8,836 nt of DNA from positions 1 to 8,836 of the forward strand of contig CANROV010000075.1 in the NCBI GenBank assembly GCA_947632315.1, in the 5' to 3' direction. Origin of the DNA: Candidatus Gastranaerophilales bacterium. GTDB lineage: Bacteria; Cyanobacteriota; Vampirovibrionia; Gastranaerophilales; Gastranaerophilaceae. A program made the translations under genes and the position numbers. Of the stretch, positions 1 to 6,499 are shown piece after piece. The notes beneath the pieces are model-generated. The model did not search any database. It was not told the DNA's origin and saw only the letters and a program-made list of their open reading frames with translations. How positions within the stretch are numbered: the first letter of the stretch is position 1; the number at the start of each line of letters is the position of its first letter.

Positions 1-2
1 GT

Positions 3-350
3 TATGGGAGTGTTGAAGATTTTTTATTAAATGATGAACCTTATAAAAACGGGGATATTGTTACAAATCCACCGTATAGTAAAGCTGTTGAATTTGTGAA
101 ACACGCATTAAATAAGGTTGATGAAGGCAGATATGTTTGTATGTTCTTAAAAGTCCTTTTCTTAGAAAGCCAAATAAGAAAAGAATTATTTTCAAAATAT
201 CCCCTAAAGACCATATATGTATCAAGTTCACGAATTAATTGTGCTAAGAATGGGGATTTTAAAACATATAATTCAGGTGCTATTGCTTATGCGTGGTATG
301 TTTGGAAAAAAGGATATAATGGTACAACAATTATAAAATGGATTAATTAA
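3..350 (+). CDS. Adenine-type DNA methyltransferase, C-terminal part (5' truncated by window)
   Basis: The reading frame is open from the left edge of the window, so the start lies upstream; 115 codons and a TAA stop are visible. Around residues 18-26 it reads DIVTNPPYS, the NPPY catalytic motif (motif IV) of N6-adenine and related amino methyltransferases. The later residues (SSSRINCAKNGDF, then AYAWYVWKKGY) resemble short phage-encoded adenine methyltransferases as I know them. The predicted role is methylation of DNA adenine using S-adenosylmethionine, but the SAM-binding motif is outside the window. An internal ATG at 96 would give 84 residues but starts after the NPPY motif and cannot be the true start. 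The gene ends 68 bp before the convergent HTH gene. It fits a phage or plasmid replication/modification module. The family is fairly certain; the exact base specificity is not. Confidence 0.8.
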   Translation, partial: YGSVEDFLLNDEPYKNGDIVTNPPYSKAVEFVKHALNKVDEGRYVCMFLKVLFLESQIRKELFSKYPLKTIYVSSSRINCAKNGDFKTYNSGAIAYAWYVWKKGYNGTTIIKWIN

Positions 351-417
351 AATGCACTATAATATACAATTTGGTGAAAAAATATATATAACGATAGAAA
401 GTTTATGTATATGTAAG

Positions 418-711
418 CTATGATTTTTCTTGCTTATTTTTTTTACTCTCTATCGCCTGTTTTTTAACAAACTTTATTTCATAACCAAATAAGTCTGCAA
501 TATCCATAAGTTCAGTAACTTTAAAAGATGACCTTGTAAGTTTGTTTAATAAATTTGAATCAGAACCCGACCGACCATACGTTTCATTTAACATTCTTGC
601 AAGTTTATATATAGATGTATTCTGTTCTTTTAAAAAGTCTTTTATAAGGCTTCTTAACTGTTCTTTTCGCTCATCCGTTGCAATATATTTTGGTGTTTCT
701 GGATTACTCAT
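418..711 (-). CDS. Small HTH (XRE/Cro-like) transcriptional repressor
   Basis: This 97-residue protein has a central helix-turn-helix pattern: SIYKLARMLNE (about residues 33-43) as the first helix, SDSNLLNKLTR (about 49-59) as the probable recognition helix, and a following helix KVTELMDIADLFGYEI. The tail is Lys/Gln-rich. The start is supported by a GAGGT Shine-Dalgarno sequence about 6 bases before the ATG. It is transcribed away from the rightward genes beginning at 863. The shared 150-bp region contains a promoter for this gene and inverted repeats placed where a repressor would act, the classic arrangement of an autoregulated phage or plasmid control gene. The HTH assignment comes from the residue pattern; I infer that it represses itself and the rightward genes. 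It could also be the antitoxin half of a toxin-antitoxin pair, but no toxin-like partner is next to it. Confidence 0.72.
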   Translation of the reverse strand: MSNPETPKYIATDERKEQLRSLIKDFLKEQNTSIYKLARMLNETYGRSGSDSNLLNKLTRSSFKVTELMDIADLFGYEIKFVKKQAIESKKNKQEKS

Positions 712-729
712 ATTTTACCTCACAAAATT

Positions 730-738
730 ATTATAACA
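730..738 (-). promoter_or_regulatory. Extended -10 promoter element for the HTH repressor gene
   Basis: Read on the minus strand this is TGTTATAAT, a perfect TATAAT hexamer with the TGn extension that allows activity without a good -35 box. It lies 19-27 bases upstream of the ATG at 711, leaving a short leader that contains the Shine-Dalgarno site. No good -35 hexamer is found at 16-18 bp spacing; that place is taken by the inverted repeat at 753-768, so a protein bound there should block this promoter. Confidence 0.6.
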
Positions 739-752
739 CTTTTTATTAATAG

Positions 753-768
753 TTTACGTTTTCGTAAA
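753..768. promoter_or_regulatory. Inverted repeat TTTACG-TTTT-CGTAAA, probable repressor operator
   Basis: Two perfect 6-bp arms are separated by four T residues. The site falls in the -35 region of the leftward repressor promoter and just upstream of TTGACA hexamers facing right. A second, wider repeat with the same TTACG/CGTAA arms lies at 812-835. The natural reading is a binding site for the HTH protein encoded at 418-711; that pairing is inferred. Confidence 0.5.
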
Positions 769-776
769 GTTTTGTG

Positions 777-802
777 TTGACAATTTACTAAAACCGTTGA
801 CA
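777..802 (+). promoter_or_regulatory. Two TTGACA hexamers, possible -35 elements for rightward transcription
   Basis: Perfect TTGACA hexamers occur at 777-782 and 797-802, exactly 20 bp apart and on the same face of the helix. They precede the gene at 863. No convincing -10 hexamer sits 16-18 bp downstream of either one, so the promoter may be weak or activator-dependent, or the repeats may be protein-binding sites. Confidence 0.3.
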
Positions 803-811
803 TTAAAGGAA

Positions 812-835
812 TTACGATACATCATGATAACGTAA
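812..835. promoter_or_regulatory. Second TTACG...CGTAA inverted repeat, possible operator
   Basis: TTACG at 812-816 and CGTAA at 831-835 form 5-bp arms around a 14-bp spacer. The arms match those of the repeat at 753-768. The site lies 27 bp upstream of the ATG at 863, where a bound repressor would obstruct rightward transcription. Short arms and a long spacer make this less certain than the first repeat. Confidence 0.35.
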
Positions 836-862
836 GGTAAATAAAAAGAAAGGCGGTCAAAA

Positions 863-1150
863 ATGACAACAGTAATTATTACATCAAATTTAGAAAATGA
901 AATCAAAGATATCAGAGCTTTAGAAGCTAAAATCAATGAGTTAAAAGAACTTAAAGAAGAAAAAGAAAACATTATCAAGACGGTAATGGATAATGCAGGG
1001 GTTGAAGAAATGGCAATCGGTGCTTTTACAGTGCATTTTCAAAATGTAGTACGCAATAACTTCAACACATCAGCATTCAAGAAAAAGTATTTGGAATTAT
1101 ACAATGCTTTTATAAAACAAAGCAATTATAGAAAGTTTACTATCGCTTAG
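863..1150 (+). CDS. Small phage-type coiled-coil protein
   Basis: This 95-residue protein has a Lys/Glu/Leu-rich N-terminal half (about residues 8-42), clearly helical and probably a coiled coil. A compact C-terminal part follows, with GAFTVHFQNVVRNNF at about 53-67 and a final YRKFTIA. Small proteins with a helical N-terminus and a terminal R-[KR]-F-[TS] strand are common in early or replication modules of phages and plasmids. I recognise the type but not a named family, and assign no function. AAAGG about 11 bases before the ATG is the likely ribosome binding site. It is the first rightward gene after the repressor control region. A perfect hairpin overlaps its stop codon, and the recombinase gene follows 35 bp later. 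Confidence 0.65.
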   Translation: MTTVIITSNLENEIKDIRALEAKINELKELKEEKENIIKTVMDNAGVEEMAIGAFTVHFQNVVRNNFNTSAFKKKYLELYNAFIKQSNYRKFTIA

Positions 1151-1166
1151 GGGTTATCCCCTAAGC
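1145..1166 (+). terminator. Hairpin at the stop codon of the 863-1150 gene; weak terminator or attenuator
   Basis: A perfect 9-bp stem (GCTTAGGGG pairing with CCCCTAAGC) closes a TTAT loop. The left arm includes the TAG stop codon. It is followed by CCTTTTAAG, so the U-tract is only four bases and termination is probably incomplete. Ribosomes reaching the stop codon would cover part of the stem, so transcription into the recombinase gene could depend on translation of the upstream gene. Confidence 0.5.
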
Positions 1167-1185
1167 CTTTTAAGAGGCAATTAGC

Positions 1186-1779
1186 ATGGGAAAAACATTC
1201 GCATATATAAGAGTCTCAACACGTGAACAAAAAGAAGATAGGCAACTGGATTCGCTTACAGGGTTAAAGGTTGATGAAGTTATTATTGAAAAAGCTTCGG
1301 GAAAAAATTTTACAGGTCGTGAAAAATATCAGCAAATGAAAGCTAAATTAAGAGCAGGCGACCTTGTAATTGTTAAAAGCATTGACCGTTTCGGAAGAAA
1401 TTATACGCAAATTTGCAAGGAATGGGAAAGCATTATAAATATGGGTGTTGATATTCAAGTATTAGATATGCCGATTCTTAATACAAGAGATAATCAAAAC
1501 GGATTAACAGGGAAATTGATTACAGATATTATTCTTAAACTACTTGGTTATGTAGCAGAACGTGAAAGAGATAATATTAAAACAAGGCAAGCTGAAGGAA
1601 TCGCCAGTGCAAAATCAAGAGGTGTAAAGTTTGGAAGACCTACAAGCGAAATCCCAAAAGATTTTATGAGGGCTTATGAACTCTACAAGCAAGGTTTAAT
1701 CAAAGTTAAAGATGTTATGAGTATGTGTAATATAGCAAAAAGCACGTTTTTTAAATATGCACAGTCTATAAAATGTTAG
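1186..1779 (+). CDS. Serine recombinase (resolvase/invertase family)
   Basis: This protein of 197 residues has the usual length of small resolvases and invertases and looks intact. The N-terminal catalytic domain has FAYIRVSTREQ with the nucleophile at Ser11 and the conserved Arg9. The second signature KSIDRFGRNY (residues 64-73) supplies Arg68 and Arg71. The long E-helix is ERERDNIKTRQAEGI (about 125-139). The linker FGRP (149-152) leads to a C-terminal helix-turn-helix (about 160-194) that binds the recombination site. The reaction is cleavage of paired DNA sites through 5'-phosphoserine links, followed by strand exchange, giving resolution or inversion. AAGAGG lies about 9 bases before the ATG. 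The gene follows the phage-type small protein, and a perfect palindrome 55 bp after its end is a candidate part of its target site. It could be a plasmid resolvase, a DNA invertase or a transposon resolvase; the sequence does not decide. Confidence 0.93.
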   Translation: MGKTFAYIRVSTREQKEDRQLDSLTGLKVDEVIIEKASGKNFTGREKYQQMKAKLRAGDLVIVKSIDRFGRNYTQICKEWESIINMGVDIQVLDMPILNTRDNQNGLTGKLITDIILKLLGYVAERERDNIKTRQAEGIASAKSRGVKFGRPTSEIPKDFMRAYELYKQGLIKVKDVMSMCNIAKSTFFKYAQSIKC

Positions 1780-1834
1780 GTGCTTTTCATGTACCAAAAT
1801 TATAAAAAATAGCAGTTAAAAAACTTTGATTTTT

Positions 1835-1849
1835 CGGATACGGTATCCG
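1835..1849. repeat. Perfect palindrome CGGATAC-G-GTATCCG after the recombinase gene
   Basis: Seven-base arms surround a single central G. It lies in the 116-bp gap between the serine recombinase and the 69-aa gene. The gap also contains two copies of CTTTTCAT (1783-1790 and 1865-1872) in similar surroundings, one on each side of the palindrome. This could be a recombination site, a binding site for a regulator of the following gene, or a small hairpin; there is no T-tract to suggest a terminator. Confidence 0.5.
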
Positions 1850-1895
1850 TCCACAAAAAGTGTACTTTTCATAGACAAAAGAAATGAGGTAAATA

Positions 1896-2105
1896 ATGAT
1901 TAAAAATATTAAAGCAGTAAACGGCATTTTATACTTACTATACCAAACAGACGTATGGAAAAGCAAATCAAGTTATGTATGCTTTGGGGTATTTGATAGC
2001 TTTGAACATGCAAACGCACAAGCAAAAAAACAAAATTTATATAACAAAGATTCAGAAGTAGTAATACATCCTGTTAAAATCAATCAGTTTGCAGAAGTAA
2101 TATAG
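1896..2105 (+). CDS. Hypothetical small protein (69 aa)
   Basis: I do not recognise a family. The protein begins with a strand-rich stretch (IKAVNGILYLLYQTDVW), continues with CFGVFDSFEHANAQAKKQ (an exposed helix is likely), and ends in VVIHPVKINQFAEVI. There is no signal peptide or membrane segment. GAGGT lies 6 bases before the ATG. Its stop is followed after 12 bp by the next gene, whose own AGGA site sits in the gap, so the two are probably cotranscribed. It looks like a small accessory phage or plasmid protein. Confidence 0.6.
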   Translation: MIKNIKAVNGILYLLYQTDVWKSKSSYVCFGVFDSFEHANAQAKKQNLYNKDSEVVIHPVKINQFAEVI

Positions 2106-2117
2106 GAAGGATTTAAA

Positions 2118-2555
2118 ATGAAAAATTATAATACAGTTGAAGAAATTTATGCCAACAATTTTAGCAGTGAGAGATTGTATAAAAGAAAATATTGCCCCAA
2201 TTTAGTTTATACGGAAGGTGTAATGAATTTTGCAGAAGTGCTAAATGCACATTGGGTAATTGATAACGTCATTTCATACATGCCGTTAGTATTAAAAACA
2301 TTTAAGGAAACAGAAGATACGTTTTATGTGATTGAAATTGCATTAAAGCAGGATAACAGCGGATATATGGAAGTTTATCATGAAGGCTTTGTTAATAATG
2401 ATTACAAAGACCATATTTCTGTTATAAAGCAGAATATACCCTATATTGATTTACCGACAAAGCCGGATACAAAAATTACAAGGTATAAATTTTATCTTGA
2501 ATCAAGCAGTTTTGAACCTACAATTTTTACTCTGTTATTGACTTCGGAACATTAA
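2118..2555 (+). CDS. DUF6876-like protein of unknown function (145 aa)
   Basis: This cytoplasmic protein has no membrane segment. The order of motifs resembles the DUF6876 family as I remember it: a Tyr-rich start (SSERLYKRK), then YTEGVMNFAEVLNAHWVID (residues 31-49), in which an 'A-x-W-x-I-D' core follows a conserved 'T-x-G-V' stretch, then a strand region FYVIEIAL, and a final strand TLLLTSEH, where the family tends to end in 'LLLPSEY'. That family is common in plasmids, phages and integrative elements, has no known biochemical role as far as I know, and supports a mobile-element reading of this side of the window. AGGAAGGA before the ATG gives a good start. It follows the 69-aa gene by 12 bp and faces the leftward operon, whose last gene ends 189 bp away. 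Confidence 0.6.
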   Translation: MKNYNTVEEIYANNFSSERLYKRKYCPNLVYTEGVMNFAEVLNAHWVIDNVISYMPLVLKTFKETEDTFYVIEIALKQDNSGYMEVYHEGFVNNDYKDHISVIKQNIPYIDLPTKPDTKITRYKFYLESSSFEPTIFTLLLTSEH

Positions 2556-2744
2556 GTTTTTTCATTCTTCCTTTAGTTGCGAATTACTCTAAGTGATAGA
2601 TATTGCTTAACCATGTATTTTATAATATTATTAGTTATTACAAAACTATCTATATCAAATATCATTGAAACTATTCAAGAAACCAATCTTGTGATTTTTC
2701 AATATTGCTTTTTGGTTTACTGTTTTGTGTATTTGAAGGTGATT
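2556..2744. other. Convergent intergenic region, little content seen
   Basis: This gap separates the end of the rightward module from the end of the leftward operon. The only structure seen is AAACCAA at 2680-2686 pairing with TTGGTTT at 2712-2718 around a 25-nt loop that contains CAATATTG. That is too loose to call a terminator. No classical terminator for either transcript is visible. Confidence 0.4.
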
Positions 2745-3233
2745 TTACTGCATGTTTACAATATCTTTAGTTCTTTGAGGTGTTTCGTTCGTTACAAATG
2801 ACCCAAATTCACCATATTCAGAATTGCTACCCTGCTGTGAAGCGTGTGTGCTGTTAATTTTATAAAATTCATTCATAGAATTATTGTCTGTATATGTCTT
2901 TTTTATATCATTTGATGTGGTTTTAGGTTTTGTAACAGGATTATTTTTTGTGTTCTGTTGATTTGTAACGGTATCTGTAGTGTTTTTTTTCTGTAGTTTT
3001 TTTTGTTCAACTTGTGTTGCGGAAGGTTTTTCATTAACAATATTTTCTAAATTACGTTCCTGTTTTGGCTGTTCATAATGTGTAGTATTATTTGAATTAA
3101 TACTTACGACTGCCACAATTAATGCAAAGCCTACAATAACGGCAACTAACGTATAGAATCCTTTATTATCAAATTCTTTCTTTGGTATATTATTTCCGTA
3201 ATAAATTTGTTCTTTTAATTTTTTATCTAACAT
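2745..3233 (-). CDS. Single-pass membrane protein with Asn/Gln/Thr-rich tail (162 aa)
   Basis: I do not recognise a family. A short Lys-rich N-terminus (LDKKLKEQ) precedes one hydrophobic segment (about residues 26-45, FYTLVAVIVGFALIVAVVSI). The remaining 115 or so residues are low-complexity and rich in Asn, Gln, Thr and Lys. The positive charges before the membrane segment suggest the N-terminus is inside and the tail outside the cytoplasm. It is the last gene of the leftward operon, 9 bp after the membrane nuclease gene, with AAGG before its ATG. It lacks the GRxID tail found on four other operon products. It may be a membrane partner or scaffold for the nuclease. Confidence 0.65.
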   Translation of the reverse strand: MLDKKLKEQIYYGNNIPKKEFDNKGFYTLVAVIVGFALIVAVVSINSNNTTHYEQPKQERNLENIVNEKPSATQVEQKKLQKKNTTDTVTNQQNTKNNPVTKPKTTSNDIKKTYTDNNSMNEFYKINSTHASQQGSNSEYGEFGSFVTNETPQRTKDIVNMQ

Positions 3234-3242
3234 ATTTTTACC

Positions 3243-3989
3243 TTATATATCCAACCTTCTGCCACGTTTGCTACCGCTTGAAACATAATCATTTTGTGAT
3301 TGATATGTATTTACTTGCTGACTTATTCTGATTATGTCATCAAGGTTTAATACTCTAAAATTCGGCTTATTGCTTATAAAATCTGCCCCTGCTTGCGTAA
3401 TGCCGGACGAAGCAACTAAGATTACTTCATCCGCTTGAAAATCATCTTTACAACCCCATAATGCCCTTATTGGTTCAGGGGGTACAGGGTTTCTGTAATG
3501 TTTGCATTGGATAATTCCCTTATATCCTTCTTTTTCAATGATAATATCCACTCCGCCATCGCCCGACCCTTTTGTAACCGTTGCTTTGTATCCCATAAGA
3601 ATAAAAATTTTTGCAACTTCTTCTTCAAACTGCCAACCGTCTAAAGTCCACCACCAAGAATTTTCTGCCCAATAGCTTGAATTTCTTTTTAATTGCCCTT
3701 GTGAAAATTGTTTATAAGGACTACCATTGAATAAATGACTCCAATACACACAGAACGCAATAAAACTAATAATACAACTCCACCAAAAAACAGAAAACGG
3801 CAATATATTTGTATCACCTAAATAATAAAGAAAGTAATTAAAACCGCCTACAAAACCTACGGATAATATACATTCTTTCCATAAACCATGTTTATTTACT
3901 TCAATTAGGAATTTTGTTGTTCCTAAAATTAAGGCGATGAATACAGTTATTAAATTATAAAAATCTCTGTAATCTGTTTTTCTTGACAT
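3243..3989 (-). CDS. Membrane-anchored Mrr-type restriction endonuclease
   Basis: The N-terminal third is hydrophobic, with segments at about residues 11-30, 40-57 and 62-86. A polar linker leads to a PD-(D/E)XK nuclease domain of the Mrr_cat type (about 115-222). Key residues seen are the helix GWQFEEEVAKIF (Glu122-124), the loop GSGDGGVDI with Asp148, and IIQCKH with Gln161 and Lys163 in the Q-x-K arrangement typical of Mrr. The strand EVILVASSGIT and the closing VLNLDDII also match the family. Mrr-type enzymes cleave DNA, often modified or foreign DNA. The polar, basic tail ends in GRRLDI (residues 243-248), matching the tails of the AAA and TPR proteins upstream. AAAGGAG precedes the ATG. 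The gene lies 13 bp after the large TPR gene. Nuclease chemistry is well supported; target and membrane topology are not. Confidence 0.88.
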   Translation of the reverse strand: MSRKTDYRDFYNLITVFIALILGTTKFLIEVNKHGLWKECILSVGFVGGFNYFLYYLGDTNILPFSVFWWSCIISFIAFCVYWSHLFNGSPYKQFSQGQLKRNSSYWAENSWWWTLDGWQFEEEVAKIFILMGYKATVTKGSGDGGVDIIIEKEGYKGIIQCKHYRNPVPPEPIRALWGCKDDFQADEVILVASSGITQAGADFISNKPNFRVLNLDDIIRISQQVNTYQSQNDYVSSGSKRGRRLDI

Positions 3990-4002
3990 TATTTATACTC
4001 CT

Positions 4003-6489
4003 TTATAAATCTATCATTCTTCCTTGTTTGATATGTGGTTTTAGCGGAAATATTAATCTATCAGCCAATAGTATCTGCTCGTGCGGTTGTAAATTAAAAT
4101 GTTTTGCAAAACTTTCTATGTCATACCATTTTATAATTTTACGGTCTCGCATAAGCTGTTCTGCTTTTTCTTTATCAAAACCTTCTAAAGTTAATAATGC
4201 CTTTTTATTACAAGTAGTAATATCAACCATTCTATTATTTGCTTTTTCTAAAACATCTTTATAAGTTTCATTATCGGGATATATATCTAATGCCTTTTGA
4301 ATATCCGATACTGCAAATTCAAAGTTTCCATTTTTTAAGTAATTTAAGCTGTTACTGTAAAAATAGTTTGCTTTAATTTGATTATTTTTATCAACTGCAA
4401 TACTTAATGGTTCATAATAGCTTAAATTTGTTGAATCTAATGTTATAGCATTATTAAATGATTCTATAGCTTTTTCATAATCTTGCTTTTCTAAAAATTT
4501 TTGTCCGTTTTGAAAATACATATTTGCAACAATCGGGGTAATCTCTTTTAAAGCATTTTTATAAATTGCTTTTTTAGGAATTATATCCAAGGCTTTATTT
4601 ATTAAAGAAAGTGCTTCGATATAGTGTTGTTTATCTAATTCTTTCAAAAATAACTTATAGTATTTTTCTGCATTAAGTTCAACTATAATTTTTTCTGATA
4701 ATTTTTTGTATTTACCCAAATTATCAATTTTTAATGCTGTTTGAATACAATTTTTTGCTTTTTCAAAATTATTTTCATCAATATATTTAAGAGTTTCATT
4801 ATATAAATTTTCCGCTTGTTGCTGTATATTTTCTATATCCTTATTAAAGTTTTCTATTTTTTTATCATTAGTATATTTCGTTGTGGCTTTTTGAATAAGT
4901 CTTTTAGCTTCTGTTATATTGCCTGAGTTTATTAAGTCTTGTATTCCCATATAACAAGTTATTCTATCAGATTCTATAGAATATTCTTTAGTACAATTAG
5001 GATTTAATTCAATTACTTTTTTTAACATTTTTAAAGCTGCTTGATAATTTTCTACGGTAGTGCCTGTATTCATCAATAATATGGCATTATTGTAAAGAGA
5101 TTCAATGTTTTCAATATTTTTATTTATTTTCTGTTCCAATGTTAAATACTTCGGGGCATTATAAATCTGAATAGCTTTTAAAATATTTTGTTTTGCATTA
5201 GCATAATCTTTATAAATAAAGTCTTTGCGTGCTTGCTCATATAACACCTCAGCTTTTTTCTGCTGTTCTTTTTCATGTATCTTTATGATTTTTTCTCTAT
5301 TTGTAATTGCTATATCAAAATTATTATCTATTTCTATTGCTTTACTGTAGGCATTGAAGGCTTCGTCATAATTTTTCATTTGATAATAAATATTACCAAT
5401 GTTGTTATAAGCTATTGCATCGTTAGGTTCTTCATTTAAAACATCTTTGTAATAATTAATTGCACTTTCCAAGTTACCCAAACATTTTTCTGCCCTTGCT
5501 AAATTTCTTAAAGAATCTACCGTATTAACATTATTTAGGAATGCTGTCAAAAACAATTCAATAGCTGATACATAATCTTTTTTATTCATTAATTTACATG
5601 CTTTTTCGTACGCTTGAATACCGTAATTTATAGGTTCTATAGTTTTATTTTCTTCTGTATCAAAAACAACTTCTTTCTCTTCTGTTTTTATTTCTAAAGG
5701 TACATCATTTTTGACTGACATGTGTGTATCATCAATAGTTAAAGTTTCTTGTTTTCCTGTAATTTCACCAAGTTTTAAATTGTATTTATTTAGTTTTTCA
5801 TTTAAATCATTTTCAGAAATATTATCAAACATTTCATAAATATATTTAGCTTTTTCTTTAGCAGTATTCAAATCTTCTATTGCTAAATTTTTATAATAAT
5901 TGTGCTTTAATTCCAAGTACGCAACTGCCCTTTTATAATAGATGTCAGGTACAATGTGAATATTATCCGTATTGATATGAATATCATCTTCTAATATGTA
6001 TGTATATAAACTGATAGCATCTTGAAAACGCTCTTTTTCTATATATTTATCAGCTATTTTGCCTAATTCTATATGATTAAAATTTTTAATTATACTTATA
6101 ACTTTTTCAAAACTTTTATTTGTATTTTCTTTATCATTCATTCTGTTATATATTTTAGCTATAATGAAGTTTAAATCAAAAAATTCAGTATCAGAACCGT
6201 TATTTTTAATATTTTTTTCAATAGAATTTTTAAGGTTTTCTATATCTTTTAATGTACCTTCTTGCTTGCATTTGCACAGTAATTTTAAGAGTTTTATATC
6301 TTTTTCTGATTTTTTTACTTTAAGTTCTTTATTATTTTTAGAAGGTTCATTTCTATTAAAATTCCAAATAATTACTGTAGGAATAGCTATAACAATATTT
6401 ACAGCCCAAAAATTTACCCACAAATCATCATTAAAAAAGCAAGATAAAATAAAAAATATTTCTAATATCCAAAATACTTTCTTATACAA
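4003..6489 (-). CDS. Large membrane-anchored TPR protein with C-terminal HHH-like domain
   Basis: The start chosen is TTG at 6489, giving 828 residues, because AAGGA lies 7 bases before it. A GTG at 6507 (834 residues, overlapping the previous stop) has no Shine-Dalgarno site. Numbering below uses the longer form. Two hydrophobic segments (about 7-25 and 32-50) form a membrane hairpin. A helical region, an acidic linker (about 255-292) and a long TPR array follow; the clearest repeats are near 295-327, 364-395, 565-597, 612-645, 660-692 and 716-745. Residues 760-820 form a helix-hairpin-helix-like module (ITTC, LEGFDKEKAEQL) of the ComEA-like pattern, but with GFD in place of the usual GIG. 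It is about 43% identical by hand count to the end of the 295-aa protein. The protein ends in GRMIDL. It is probably a membrane scaffold for protein assembly; the partners are inferred. Confidence 0.85.
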   Translation of the reverse strand: MYKKVFWILEIFFILSCFFNDDLWVNFWAVNIVIAIPTVIIWNFNRNEPSKNNKELKVKKSEKDIKLLKLLCKCKQEGTLKDIENLKNSIEKNIKNNGSDTEFFDLNFIIAKIYNRMNDKENTNKSFEKVISIIKNFNHIELGKIADKYIEKERFQDAISLYTYILEDDIHINTDNIHIVPDIYYKRAVAYLELKHNYYKNLAIEDLNTAKEKAKYIYEMFDNISENDLNEKLNKYNLKLGEITGKQETLTIDDTHMSVKNDVPLEIKTEEKEVVFDTEENKTIEPINYGIQAYEKACKLMNKKDYVSAIELFLTAFLNNVNTVDSLRNLARAEKCLGNLESAINYYKDVLNEEPNDAIAYNNIGNIYYQMKNYDEAFNAYSKAIEIDNNFDIAITNREKIIKIHEKEQQKKAEVLYEQARKDFIYKDYANAKQNILKAIQIYNAPKYLTLEQKINKNIENIESLYNNAILLMNTGTTVENYQAALKMLKKVIELNPNCTKEYSIESDRITCYMGIQDLINSGNITEAKRLIQKATTKYTNDKKIENFNKDIENIQQQAENLYNETLKYIDENNFEKAKNCIQTALKIDNLGKYKKLSEKIIVELNAEKYYKLFLKELDKQHYIEALSLINKALDIIPKKAIYKNALKEITPIVANMYFQNGQKFLEKQDYEKAIESFNNAITLDSTNLSYYEPLSIAVDKNNQIKANYFYSNSLNYLKNGNFEFAVSDIQKALDIYPDNETYKDVLEKANNRMVDITTCNKKALLTLEGFDKEKAEQLMRDRKIIKWYDIESFAKHFNLQPHEQILLADRLIFPLKPHIKQGRMIDL

Positions 6490-6499
6490 TTTTTTATCC

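Noticed and set aside
542..736. Open frame on the + strand opposite the HTH gene
   Set aside because: It is antisense to a gene with an HTH pattern, a good ribosome binding site and a promoter; it has no start signal of its own.
754..978. Open frame on the - strand covering the control region and the 863 gene
   Set aside because: It runs through the operators and is antisense to the coiled-coil gene; its residues are Ser/Phe/Leu-rich as expected for a shadow of Lys/Glu codons.
418..1150. HTH gene and divergent small gene as a toxin-antitoxin pair
   Set aside because: The two genes are divergent rather than in one operon, and the coiled-coil protein has no toxin motif.
2680..2718. AAACCAA/TTGGTTT repeat as a bidirectional terminator
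   Set aside because: Arms are only 7 A/T-rich base pairs, the loop is 25 nt, and no T-tract follows on either strand.
2577..2801. Open frame of 74 codons on the + strand with hydrophobic content
   Set aside because: It would need a TTG start with no ribosome binding site, overlaps the end of the 162-aa gene on the other strand, and its hydrophobicity follows from T-rich DNA.
3983..4264. Open frame on the + strand opposite the end of the large TPR gene
   Set aside because: Antisense to the conserved HHH-like module and tail; no ribosome binding site.
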